Below, in pieces: positions 9,534 to 17,495 of a DNA stretch of 64,000 bases (the stretch's first letter is position 1; each line of letters opens with the position of its first letter). The stretch spans positions 325,501-389,500 of the forward strand of contig NZ_OY771647.1 of NCBI RefSeq assembly GCF_963674925.1, in the 5' to 3' direction. The position numbers were made by a program, and so were the translations under genes. The stretch is from an uncultured Draconibacterium sp. (GTDB lineage Bacteria; Bacteroidota; Bacteroidia; Bacteroidales; Prolixibacteraceae). Below the pieces are notes generated by a model, which saw nothing but the letters and a program-made list of their open reading frames with translations, was not told the origin of the DNA and ran no database searches.

Positions 9534-9609
9534 TGTCATTTCGACGAAGAATGAGGAGAAATCTGTCTCATGAATAAGATTTCTCAGTCGTACCTCCTTC
9601 GAAATGACA
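9534..9609. repeat. Palindromic intergenic repeat between actE and actF
   Basis: The outer arms TGTCATTTCGA (9534-9544) and TCGAAATGACA (9599-9609) are perfect inverted copies, and the inner GAGAAATCT and AGATTTCTC segments pair too. It belongs to a different sequence family from the 6860 and 15464 elements. The right arm contains an ATG at 9604 that is in frame with actF and could be mistaken for its start. Confidence 0.85.
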
Positions 9610-9657
9610 ACTATTAATGATTTGAACGATAAACAAAGAAGAACAAAAGCAACAGAT

Positions 9658-10818
9658 ATGGAAGACCGATTAACACTTTCCAATAAGTTTAAAATGCTTA
9701 CCTACGCGCTAATGGCCGTCGGTGTGGTTTCGTTTGCACTGGGTTTTGTTTTCGATGCCGAGCGCACATGGGCAAACTACCTTTTAAACAACTACTATTT
9801 TGTGTCGCTGTCCATTGGCGCAGCTTTTTTTGCCGCCATTCAGTATATTACACAATCGGGCTGGTCGGCCATGTTTAAACGCGTGCCCGAAGCAATGGTT
9901 GCTTATCTTCCGTTTGCGGCGGTATTCTTCCTGATCCTCTATTTTGGTATGCATTCGGTTTTCGAGTGGACTCACCACGAAGTTGTATCGCACGACCACA
10001 TTTTGCAGCATAAATCGCCCTACCTGAATGTACCGTTCTTTTTTGCACGGGTAGTTGTATTTTTTGCGGTGTGGATCATTCTGACAAAAGTTCTGCGTAA
10101 ATTTTCGTTAAAGGAAGATGAAGTTGGCGGTATGCTTTATTTCGAAAAATCGGAGTTCTATTCCAAGATCCTGATTTTTGTATTGGCGCTTTCATTCAGT
10201 CTGTTTTCGGTTGATATGCTGATGTCGCTCGAACCCCACTGGTTCAGCACTATGTTTGCCGGAAGGAGTTTTATGGCAGGTGTTCTGCACGCCTCATCAA
10301 TAATTGCACTGATTGTAATTATTTTATCAAAGCAAGGAAAATTTCCTTTGCTAAACCACAGTCACCTGCACGATTTTACCCGCTACATTTTTATGTCGAG
10401 CATTGTTTGGGGCTACTTCAATTTTGCCGAATTCATGTTGATCTGGTATGGTAACATTCCTGAAGAAACATCATATTTCGTACACCGTTGGCACGGCGTT
10501 TACGAAATCCTGTTCTTTGCCAATATCGTTATCAACTGGGGAATTCCGTTTCTGGTACTCATGCCGCGTAAAAGTTCACGAAGCAAACTTTTTATGATAC
10601 CGGTGATCCTTCTGCTGATGATTGGACAATACACCGAACTGTATTACATCATCTGGCCGGCAACGGTTCACGAAGCGAAGTTTGGCCTGCTCGAAATCGG
10701 AACTTTCCTCGGTTATGCCGGATTATTTTCGTGGGTAGTTGGCACAACGCTTACCAAAGCCAGTCTGGTTCCGAAGAATCATCCTTATCTGGAAGAAAGT
10801 ATTCAGCACCATTTCTAA
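9658..10818 (+). CDS. actF: Alternative complex III membrane subunit ActF
   Basis: A 386-residue polytopic protein related to ActC, with about ten helices (for example KMLTYALMAVGVVSFALGF at the start). Conserved family segments such as NFAEFMLIWYGNIPEET and YFVHRWHG are present. ActF is the second large membrane subunit of alternative complex III. I chose ATG 9658 (MEDRLTLSNKF), which matches the usual beginning of the family; the ATG at 9604 lies in the palindromic repeat and would add 18 hydrophilic residues. It is the last act gene: no coxAB-type oxidase gene follows, so the partner oxidase must be encoded elsewhere. Confidence 0.92.
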   Translation: MEDRLTLSNKFKMLTYALMAVGVVSFALGFVFDAERTWANYLLNNYYFVSLSIGAAFFAAIQYITQSGWSAMFKRVPEAMVAYLPFAAVFFLILYFGMHSVFEWTHHEVVSHDHILQHKSPYLNVPFFFARVVVFFAVWIILTKVLRKFSLKEDEVGGMLYFEKSEFYSKILIFVLALSFSLFSVDMLMSLEPHWFSTMFAGRSFMAGVLHASSIIALIVIILSKQGKFPLLNHSHLHDFTRYIFMSSIVWGYFNFAEFMLIWYGNIPEETSYFVHRWHGVYEILFFANIVINWGIPFLVLMPRKSSRSKLFMIPVILLLMIGQYTELYYIIWPATVHEAKFGLLEIGTFLGYAGLFSWVVGTTLTKASLVPKNHPYLEESIQHHF

Positions 10819-10946
10819 ATATGTTTTTATACGGTCACATATAGAAATCGTCATTTTGCCTATAAAATTCCCCCAGTGCCCAAAATATTAACTTGGAATA
10901 ATTGAGTTTATGTTTACTTTTAAACAGAAAACCAATAATTATTCCC

Positions 10947-11546
10947 ATGTTATTAAATTCAATTCTCCCTAATTGGTCGGAAATCAGCGTATTCGAACAA
11001 GCTTTCTGGATCATTGCCATTCCGGCTACCGTTTTTTTTCTGCTGCTACTAGTTTTAACCATCTTCGGTGGAGATGCCGATGCAGACGTTGATGTTGACA
11101 CGGATGTTGACGGTGACATAGCTGGCGATTCAATTCCATTCCAATTTATTTCATTAAAAAACATTGTTGCTTTTTTTACCGTATTCGGCTGGTCGGGTAT
11201 TGGCTTTATCAGTATGGGATTAAGCCCCGGGCAAGTGATCCTTTTCTCCACCTTATGTGGCCTGACGATGATGTTCTTAATGGCATCGCTGTTCTATTTC
11301 ATGTCGAAACTGGCTGAAAATGGAACATTACGAATGGGAAATGCCATTGGCAAATTAGGTGAGGTTTACCTGGTAATCCCGGCCAAACGCGGAGGAATGG
11401 GTAAAGTTCAACTGAATGTTCAGGGATCGATGCGTACTCTCGATGCCATTACCGACGATGAAGAAACCATCCCAACGTCTTCAATAGTTCAGGTAATAAA
11501 TGTAATTGATGATCATATACTCCTTGTTCAAAAGCAAGGCAATTAA
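10947..11546 (+). CDS. NfeD-like membrane protein
   Basis: A 199-residue membrane protein resembling the NfeD family. It has a hydrophobic N-terminal helix (about residues 12-35), then an aspartate-rich linker (GGDADADVDVDTDVDGD), two further helices (about 68-118), and a C-terminal domain of about 75 residues likely to be the NfeD OB fold (MGNAIGKLGEVYLVI). NfeD proteins partner with flotillins or stomatins, and a flotillin gene follows after 21 bases, which supports the call. The frame can be extended to a TTG at 10902, but ATG 10947 is the better start. The acidic linker could bind divalent cations; that is speculation. Confidence 0.75.
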   Translation: MLLNSILPNWSEISVFEQAFWIIAIPATVFFLLLLVLTIFGGDADADVDVDTDVDGDIAGDSIPFQFISLKNIVAFFTVFGWSGIGFISMGLSPGQVILFSTLCGLTMMFLMASLFYFMSKLAENGTLRMGNAIGKLGEVYLVIPAKRGGMGKVQLNVQGSMRTLDAITDDEETIPTSSIVQVINVIDDHILLVQKQGN

Positions 11547-11567
11547 TAACCCTTTTAATTAAAATTT

Positions 11568-13016
11568 ATGAACGATTATTTTGTTATTCTTCTAAGCATT
11601 GCAGCTCTTTTTGTATTCATCATCATTGTAGCAATGATGCGACGTTACAAACGTTGTCCTTCCGACCGGATTTTGGTTGTTTATGGTAAAGTTGGCAAAG
11701 GGGCAAACAGCGAAAGCCGCTCTGCCAAGTGTATTCACGGTGGTGCAGCCTTTATCTGGCCGATTATCCATTCTTATGCGTTTTTGGATTTAACGCCAAT
11801 TTCTATTGAAATTAATCTGAGAAATGCGCTAAGTAAGCAAAACATCCGTGTTGATGTGCCCTCTCGTTTTACAGTAGGTATTTCTACCGAACCAAACATT
11901 ATGAACAATGCCGCTGAACGACTACTCGGACTTACTCAAGAGTCGATAAGCAACCTGGCGAAGGACATTATTTTTGGTCAGTTGCGTTTGGTTGTTGCCA
12001 CCATGGACATTGAGGAAATTAACAGCAACCGCGACAAGTTCCTTGCAGCTGTTTCATCGAATGTTGAGGCAGAACTCAAGAAAATTGGTTTGAAACTGAT
12101 TAACGTGAATGTTACCGACATCAACGATGAATCGGGATACATTGAAGCGCTGGGTAAAGAAGCTGCAGCAAAAGCCATCAACGATGCAAAAAAGAGCGTA
12201 GCCGAGAAAAACCGCGATGGAGAGATCGGTCAGGCAGAAGCTCTGCAAGACCAGCGTGTACAAGTAGCAAGTGCTGATGCGACTGCTGTTGAAGGAGAAA
12301 ACATTGCAAAAGTTACCATTGCAAATTCAGATGCCGACAGACGTGAAAAAGAGGCTGAGGCAAACCGACGGGCCGTAGCAGCTGAAAAAGTAACAGACGC
12401 GAAAGCTCTGGAAGAAGCTTATGCTGCGGAAAAACTGGCGGAACAAGTTCGTGCAGAAAGGGACAAAGCAACCCAAATTGCAAATATTGTAATTCCTGCT
12501 GAGATTGATAAAGAAAAAGTTCAGATCGAAGCTGAAGCAGTGGCTGAACAAACGCGCAGAATTGCAAAAGGTGAAGCCGATGCCATTTATATGAAGATGG
12601 CTGCTGAAGGTAAAGGTATCTTTGAAATTCTTAGTAAACAAGCCGAAGGTTTCGATCAACTTGTGAAAGCTGCGGGTAACGATGCGCAAAAAGCAGTACT
12701 CATGATGATTGCTGACAAATTACCGGAATTAGTTGCAACCCAGGTTGAAGCCATTAAGAACATTAAAATTGACAAAGTTACTGTTTGGGAAACCGGAAAC
12801 GGCAAAGACGGTAAAACATCAACGGCTAACTTTATGCAAGGAATGCTGGGTTCCATTCCTCCTCTCGACGATATTTTTAAATCGGCAGGGATGGAACTTC
12901 CCAACTATTTAAAAGGTGATAGTAAAACCGAGGAACCGGTTACCGGGGAATCCGAAGTTTCTGCAAACAACGACTCAGATTTCGACGAACCAGAAGTAAT
13001 CGACCCTGAAAAATAG
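11568..13016 (+). CDS. floT: Flotillin-like SPFH-domain protein
   Basis: A 482-residue protein with one N-terminal membrane segment (about residues 5-24), an SPFH/band-7 domain (about 30-210, with the flotillin segment NVTDINDESGYIEALGKEAA), a long alanine/glutamate-rich coiled coil (about 215-350, many EAEA-type repeats) and an acidic tail. Flotillins oligomerise as cages on lipid microdomains and scaffold membrane proteins. It forms a pair with the NfeD-like gene directly upstream and is followed by a terminator, so the two probably make one unit or the end of the act transcript. The symbol follows Bacillus usage; experimental function in this phylum is thin. Confidence 0.88.
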   Translation: MNDYFVILLSIAALFVFIIIVAMMRRYKRCPSDRILVVYGKVGKGANSESRSAKCIHGGAAFIWPIIHSYAFLDLTPISIEINLRNALSKQNIRVDVPSRFTVGISTEPNIMNNAAERLLGLTQESISNLAKDIIFGQLRLVVATMDIEEINSNRDKFLAAVSSNVEAELKKIGLKLINVNVTDINDESGYIEALGKEAAAKAINDAKKSVAEKNRDGEIGQAEALQDQRVQVASADATAVEGENIAKVTIANSDADRREKEAEANRRAVAAEKVTDAKALEEAYAAEKLAEQVRAERDKATQIANIVIPAEIDKEKVQIEAEAVAEQTRRIAKGEADAIYMKMAAEGKGIFEILSKQAEGFDQLVKAAGNDAQKAVLMMIADKLPELVATQVEAIKNIKIDKVTVWETGNGKDGKTSTANFMQGMLGSIPPLDDIFKSAGMELPNYLKGDSKTEEPVTGESEVSANNDSDFDEPEVIDPEK

Positions 13017-13044
13017 ACATTCATACAAAGAATAGTTTGATTCG

Positions 13045-13073
13045 CCGGTTTTCTTTGGGAAACCGGTTTTTTT
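13045..13073 (+). terminator. Intrinsic terminator after flotillin gene
   Basis: CCGGTTT (13045-13051) pairs with AAACCGG (13060-13066), followed by seven T residues. It closes the NfeD-flotillin unit before the ABC exporter genes. Confidence 0.85.
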
Positions 13074-13146
13074 ATGCCTTTATTTATTATTTAAAACCAA
13101 ACCCGTAATTTGCACGGGTTAAATCTTACTATTCAATAAAAACAAT

Positions 13147-14070
13147 ATGGAATTATTTGAAGCGCGCAATGTAAACAAGGTTTTTGCCAGCACTCAGGCT
13201 TTAACCGATGTTAGCATTTCGGTGAAAGAACAAAGCATTTTTGGCTTACTCGGCCCCAACGGAGCAGGCAAAACCACCCTCATCCGCATTATTAACCAGA
13301 TTACCGCCCCCGACAGCGGTGAGCTATTTCTGAACGGAAGAAAAATGAATCGGGCAGACATTTCACAAATTGGCTACCTGCCTGAAGAACGCGGACTGTA
13401 CAAAAAAATGAAGATTGGTGAGCAGGCCATCTATCTGGCTCAACTGAAAGGCATGTCTTACCGCGATGCATCGAACAATCTGAAAAAGTGGTTTGAGAAA
13501 TTTGATATCATGCCCTGGTGGAACAAAAAAGTGGAAGAGCTGTCGAAAGGAATGCAGCAAAAAGTACAGTTTATTACCACAGTGGTTCATCAGCCTAAAC
13601 TGCTGATATTTGATGAGCCTTTTAGCGGTTTCGATCCCATTAATGCCAACCTGCTGAAGAAGGAAATTCTGAACCTGAAAGCGGAAGGTGCAACCATTAT
13701 TTTTTCTACACACAACATGGGATCGGTAGAAGAATTATGCGACCACATTGCACTGATCAACAAATCGAAAAAGATTGAAGACGGGCCAACTGACGAGATT
13801 CGGATGAAATATAAAACGAACCTATTCGACATAAAATACAGGGGTGAATTCAGAGCTATTGACCTGGCTTTGGGAACCGATTACAAAATTATCAGTCACG
13901 ATGAGTCGGAAAAGTCAAGCACCCTGAAAGTGCAATACATGAATGGAAAATCGAATAACGAGTTGTTGTCGGCCATTATGCCGGCTGCCGAAATTCTGGC
14001 ATTCGAAGAGCTTATTCCGAGCATGAACGACGTATTTATTAAAGCCGTTGAAGAGTCGAACAAAAACTAA
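13147..14070 (+). CDS. ABC exporter ATP-binding subunit (NatA-like)
   Basis: A 307-residue ABC ATPase. Walker A is GPNGAGKTT (about residue 38), the signature is LSKGMQQKVQF, and Walker B with the catalytic glutamate is LLIFDEPFSGFDP; the H-loop histidine is in STHNMGS. The C-terminal 80 residues form the accessory domain seen in NatA/DrrA-type exporters. It drives the ABC-2 permease encoded by the next gene, 10 bases downstream, for export of an unknown substrate (ions, lipids or antibiotics in characterised relatives). Both genes read off a start just after the flotillin terminator. Confidence 0.9.
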   Translation: MELFEARNVNKVFASTQALTDVSISVKEQSIFGLLGPNGAGKTTLIRIINQITAPDSGELFLNGRKMNRADISQIGYLPEERGLYKKMKIGEQAIYLAQLKGMSYRDASNNLKKWFEKFDIMPWWNKKVEELSKGMQQKVQFITTVVHQPKLLIFDEPFSGFDPINANLLKKEILNLKAEGATIIFSTHNMGSVEELCDHIALINKSKKIEDGPTDEIRMKYKTNLFDIKYRGEFRAIDLALGTDYKIISHDESEKSSTLKVQYMNGKSNNELLSAIMPAAEILAFEELIPSMNDVFIKAVEESNKN

Positions 14071-14080
14071 ACAAACCGTC

Positions 14081-15424
14081 ATGAACAACACATTACTGAT
14101 ATTAAAACAAGAGTACCTGAAACGGGTAAAAAAGAAATCGTTCATCATATTAACCATCCTGATGCCATTTTTAATAGCCGGCGTTTACGGATTGGTAATT
14201 TATTTCTCGATAAAAGACGATACCGAAGAGCGCACTATTGCAGTGTACGACTCCACCAATTTATTTCTTGGCGAATTCAGCGAAGAAGGAACAACGAGTT
14301 ATCATTTTATCCCGAAAGAAGAATATGAAACATTAAAAACCAACCTGAAAGGGAGTGGTTACTACGGCCTTCTTTTTATTCCATCCGATATTTATTCAAA
14401 CAACCAGGCGCAGCTTTTCTCTGAGAAACAGTTGCCGTTTGAATTAACCGAACAAATTGAGCGCAAACTCAGTCGTTTTATCGAAAATGATAAGCGCCAA
14501 AAAGTAATCGAGGAATCGGGCATCCCCGATTTGGAGGAAAGACTGAGCAAAACACGAACCAGCGTAAACCTGAGTACACTAAAGGTATCGCAATCAGGCG
14601 AAACCAAAAAAAGTTCGTCGGTGGTGGCTTTTATTGCCAGCTACGCGATGGGGCTTCTCATTTATTTCTTTGTTTTTATGTACGGCGCCATGGTAATGCG
14701 TAGTGTAATGGAAGAAAAGAAAAGCCGCATTATCGAGGTGATCATCTCATCGGTGAAGCCCAGCCAGCTGATGGCCGGTAAAATTATCGGAACCGCTTTG
14801 GTTGGCCTCACGCAGGTTGCCATTTGGGTTGGTTTGGGCGGCATTGGTCTGGTAGTAGTACAAAGTTTCTTTTTAAATCCAGATACTGCACAGCAAATGG
14901 GGCAAAGTATTATGGAATCACAAGGGCAAATGAATCCGGCTGCGATGCAGGCTGCTGCACCTAACCAGGTAACAGAAGTAATGGAAATGATTGGCAATCT
15001 AAATCTACCGCTAATCCTGTTCTCGTTTGTGTTCTATTTCCTGGCAGGTTATTTACTTTACAGTGCTTTACTGGGTGCTGTTGGTGCCGCGGTCGATAAC
15101 GACGAAGATTCGCAGCAGATGGTATTCCCGGTAACTTTCCCGTTGATCCTTTCCATTATGCTGCTTTTCCCCATTGCGAAAAATCCCGAAGGCCCGCTGG
15201 CATTTTGGTGTTCGATAATACCATTCACCTCACCTGTTGCAATGATGGCACGTGTACCTTACGATCTGCCCATTTGGGAGCTGTTACTATCGATGGGACT
15301 ACTTATACTTACAACCATTGTATGCATTATGGCAGCGGCCAAAATCTACCGCATTGGGTTACTGATGTATGGCAAAAAGGTAAATATTAAAGAGTTGATT
15401 AAATGGCTTCGGTATAAAGGCTAG
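14081..15424 (+). CDS. ABC-2 type permease (NatB-like)
   Basis: A 447-residue permease with an N-terminal helix (about residues 20-45), a periplasmic domain of some 150 residues, and a C-terminal membrane region with about five or six helices. The segment VMEEKKSRIIEVIISSVKP is the hallmark of the NatB/ABC2_membrane_3 family. Start ATG 14081 is 10 bases after the ATPase stop; a TTG 33 bases upstream in frame is less likely. It forms the membrane half of the exporter. The gene is followed by a long palindromic repeat that may end or stabilise the message. Confidence 0.9.
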   Translation: MNNTLLILKQEYLKRVKKKSFIILTILMPFLIAGVYGLVIYFSIKDDTEERTIAVYDSTNLFLGEFSEEGTTSYHFIPKEEYETLKTNLKGSGYYGLLFIPSDIYSNNQAQLFSEKQLPFELTEQIERKLSRFIENDKRQKVIEESGIPDLEERLSKTRTSVNLSTLKVSQSGETKKSSSVVAFIASYAMGLLIYFFVFMYGAMVMRSVMEEKKSRIIEVIISSVKPSQLMAGKIIGTALVGLTQVAIWVGLGGIGLVVVQSFFLNPDTAQQMGQSIMESQGQMNPAAMQAAAPNQVTEVMEMIGNLNLPLILFSFVFYFLAGYLLYSALLGAVGAAVDNDEDSQQMVFPVTFPLILSIMLLFPIAKNPEGPLAFWCSIIPFTSPVAMMARVPYDLPIWELLLSMGLLILTTIVCIMAAAKIYRIGLLMYGKKVNIKELIKWLRYKG

Positions 15425-15463
15425 TAACATAAATAATGAGTCTTGCTGAAAAGTTTGCAACAA

Positions 15464-15543
15464 CGTCATTCTGAATTTATTTCAGAATCTATAGAACCTG
15501 GTTTCTAATTCTTAAATGATCCTGAAACAAGTTCAGGATGACG
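15464..15543. repeat. Palindromic intergenic repeat after ABC permease gene
   Basis: Arms starting CGTCATTCTGAATTTATTTC and ending AAACAAGTTCAGGATGACG are inverted copies with a few mismatches and a central loop of about 30 bases. It is the same family as the element at 6860-6921, but with a longer loop. Confidence 0.85.
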
Positions 15544-15664
15544 AAACAAAATCTTTTTTGAGAGCCTTACAAATACCCGGTTTTCTTAACAAAGAAGTGA
15601 AAAACATGACTTTTTTCATATTTATTATTTAGAATAAATAAAAATTGCATATATTGCACCCACA

Positions 15665-15745
15665 ATGAAAAAGAAAAACACCGGTAACAATATGATGATG
15701 TGTTGTTGTTTCCTTAAAAAAGGGAAAGGTGTTGTAGTGTTTTAA
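15665..15745 (+). CDS. Met/Cys-rich leader peptide upstream of cysteine synthase
   Basis: A 26-codon ORF starting at ATG 15665 encodes a peptide with three consecutive Met codons then three consecutive Cys codons (MMMCCC, residues 10-15), followed by a basic stretch and VVVF. Six such codons in a row in a short ORF, ahead of an intrinsic terminator and then cysteine synthase, is the classic layout of a leader peptide that senses charged tRNA. No strong Shine-Dalgarno is visible, as is usual in this phylum. I know of no named family for this peptide; its role is inferred from codon content and RNA pairings. Confidence 0.75.
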   Translation: MKKKNTGNNMMMCCCFLKKGKGVVVF

Positions 15746-15805
15746 CATTGAGCTTAATTGCATGATTATACAAGGCCTTTCCGTGAACGGAAAGGCCTTT
15801 TTTTT
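15677..15805 (+). promoter_or_regulatory. Candidate cysteine-responsive transcription attenuator
   Basis: Four pairing segments can be read. AACACC (15677-15682) can pair with GGTGTT (15728-15733), and TTTCC (15709-15713) with GGAAA (15723-15727). GGAAAGG (15723-15729) can instead pair with CCTTTCC (15776-15782), the left arm of the terminator, acting as an antiterminator. A ribosome paused on the Cys codons (15701-15709) would block the first two pairings and leave GGAAAGG free, so readthrough into cysteine synthase is predicted when Cys-tRNA is scarce. The pairings are seen directly; the regulation is inferred. Confidence 0.65.
15772..15805 (+). terminator. Intrinsic terminator of the cysteine leader
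   Basis: A perfect 12-base-pair stem (AAGGCCTTTCCG, 15772-15783, with CGGAAAGGCCTT, 15788-15799) closes a TGAA loop and is followed by an unbroken run of T (15798-15805). It sits between the leader ORF and cysteine synthase, so it must be read through for expression of the enzyme from an upstream promoter. Confidence 0.92.
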
Positions 15806-15847
15806 GTTTAAAGGAATATTACCGAAATAACTCATAAATTAAAAAGA

Positions 15848-16759
15848 ATGAAAGCGAAGAACATTTTAGAGACCATTGGCAACACGCCGCATGTAAAAAT
15901 TAATCGCCTCTATCCGGAGGATTACGAAGTTTGGGTGAAAGTAGAAAAAACAAACCCGGGAGGAAGCATAAAAGACCGTATTGCACTCGCAATGGTTGAG
16001 GATGCCGAGAAAAAAGGACTGCTGAAAGAAGGTTCGGTAATAATTGAACCTACATCGGGAAATACCGGGATCGGTTTGGCATTGGTGGCAGCCGTAAAAG
16101 GTTATCGTTTAATTCTTACTATGCCGGAGTCAATGTCGCTGGAAAGAAGAAGAGCATTAAAAGCATTTGGTGCCGAGCTGGAATTAACACCAAAAGAAAA
16201 AGGAATGAAAGGTGCCATTGCCAAAGCCGAAGAACTGGCCAGTGAACTGGGAAATGCATGGATTCCACAACAGTTTAACAATCCGGCAAACGTTGCCGTA
16301 CACCGCGATTTTACTGCACAGGAAATTTTAAAAGATTTCCCCGAAGGTTTTGATTACCTGATTACCGGTGTTGGTACCGGGGGCCACATAAGCGGAGTTG
16401 CCGAAGTTTTAAAAGCAAAATTTCCGAACCTGAAAGTTTTTGCTGTTGAACCGGATTCAAGCCCGGTTATTGGTGGAAAAGATCCCGGTCCACACGGAAT
16501 TCAGGGAATTGGTGCCGGATTTATTCCGAACAACCTGAATACTGATCTTCTTGATGGAACAGTAGAAATCAGTAAAGAGGAAGCTTTTGAATATGCTCAG
16601 AAAGCGGCAAGAGAAGAAGGTTTGTTTGTTGGTATTTCATCGGGAGCATCGTTGGCAGCCGTTGCCAAAAAGATAAAAGAACTTCCGAAAGGATCGCGGA
16701 TTCTTACATTCTCGTACGACCACGGCGAGCGCTACTTATCGATAGAAGGATTGTATTAA
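15848..16759 (+). CDS. cysK: Cysteine synthase (O-acetylserine sulfhydrylase)
   Basis: A 303-residue PLP enzyme of the CysK/CysM family that makes cysteine from O-acetylserine and sulfide in the cytoplasm. The PLP lysine is K42 in NPGGSIKDR, the substrate loop is PTSGNTGIGLA, and the phosphate-binding glycine loop is TGVGTGGHISG. The C-terminal half includes GIGAGFIPNNL and GISSGAS, all typical. Length is normal. Whether it is CysK or CysM in substrate use cannot be settled by eye. It is preceded by the leader peptide and terminator described separately and followed by its own terminator, so it is probably a single-gene unit under attenuation control. Confidence 0.93.
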   Translation: MKAKNILETIGNTPHVKINRLYPEDYEVWVKVEKTNPGGSIKDRIALAMVEDAEKKGLLKEGSVIIEPTSGNTGIGLALVAAVKGYRLILTMPESMSLERRRALKAFGAELELTPKEKGMKGAIAKAEELASELGNAWIPQQFNNPANVAVHRDFTAQEILKDFPEGFDYLITGVGTGGHISGVAEVLKAKFPNLKVFAVEPDSSPVIGGKDPGPHGIQGIGAGFIPNNLNTDLLDGTVEISKEEAFEYAQKAAREEGLFVGISSGASLAAVAKKIKELPKGSRILTFSYDHGERYLSIEGLY

Positions 16760-16779
16760 AACTAACGTCAATATACAGG

Positions 16780-16813
16780 AAGGGAATTATTCGAATGAGT
16801 GGTTCCCTTTTTT
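16780..16813 (+). terminator. Intrinsic terminator after cysK
   Basis: AAGGGAA (16780-16786) pairs with TTCCCTT (16803-16809), leading into a run of six T residues. The loop is rather long (16 bases). Confidence 0.65.
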
Positions 16814-16996
16814 ATTCTCCTGGCTTCTAAGCACCATCAAGCAAATCTATCAAACAAAAGTTTACTCGTGTTGTTTCTTTGTGTAAATTGACACAACTAA
16901 AAATGAAACGAGCAAACTCAAAAGTCTTCCTAAAACACGGAAGCACAATTTTGCGAGTTCCATGAGTTACCTTAAAAGATAAACGATTATAAACAA

Positions 16997-17467
16997 ATGA
17001 AAGGATTAACTATGTTTTTAACCGGACTTATTGTTGGAATACTTTTAACCGTAATTGTATTGATTGTTGTAATGCCCAAACAAATGTTTGTGGTAAACGA
17101 AAGTAAAGTGGGTTTTGACGAAACAGTTGCAGCCATTGAACAATCGGCAAAAGACAACAACTGGAGCATGCCACATTTATACGATCTGCAGGCAACCATG
17201 AAAAAACATGGTTTTGATGTAAAACCTGTGAAAGTATTTTCGCTGTGTAAGCCCGATCATGCTTACCAGATTTTGAGCAGCGATCAGGAACGTGTAGTTT
17301 CGGCACTAATGCCTTGCCGCGTTGCGGTTTACGAGCGAAACGGCAAAACCTATGTTTCGATGCTAAATTCCGGCTTGTTCTCGAGATTTATGGGAAACAA
17401 GGTTAAAACCGTTATGGGGGCAGCCAGCGAAGAAAACAAACAGATACTGGCCCCCGTTATCAAGTAA
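16997..17467 (+). CDS. DUF302 family membrane-anchored protein
   Basis: A 156-residue protein with one N-terminal membrane helix (about residues 4-27) and a DUF302 domain outside it; the segments SMPHLYDLQATMKKHG and FSLCKPDHAYQIL fit this family. DUF302 proteins often occur with sulfur or metal-handling genes; their biochemistry is not established. The start is ATG 16997. It lies 28 bases before the heavy-metal-binding lipoprotein gene, so the two are likely cotranscribed. Upstream, the 237-base gap contains the cysK terminator and a small stem (TTGTGT with ACACAA near 16880-16896), but no convincing promoter. Confidence 0.75.
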   Translation: MKGLTMFLTGLIVGILLTVIVLIVVMPKQMFVVNESKVGFDETVAAIEQSAKDNNWSMPHLYDLQATMKKHGFDVKPVKVFSLCKPDHAYQILSSDQERVVSALMPCRVAVYERNGKTYVSMLNSGLFSRFMGNKVKTVMGAASEENKQILAPVIK

Positions 17468-17495
17468 GTAAAAACTAAAAACAATAAAAACTACC

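Noticed and set aside
15650..15657. TATATTGC as a promoter of the cysteine leader
   Set aside because: It does not match TAnnTTTG and would place the start of transcription at the leader ATG itself.
16902..16964. 20-codon ORF upstream of the DUF302 gene
   Set aside because: No unusual codons, terminator or conservation evidence; likely chance.
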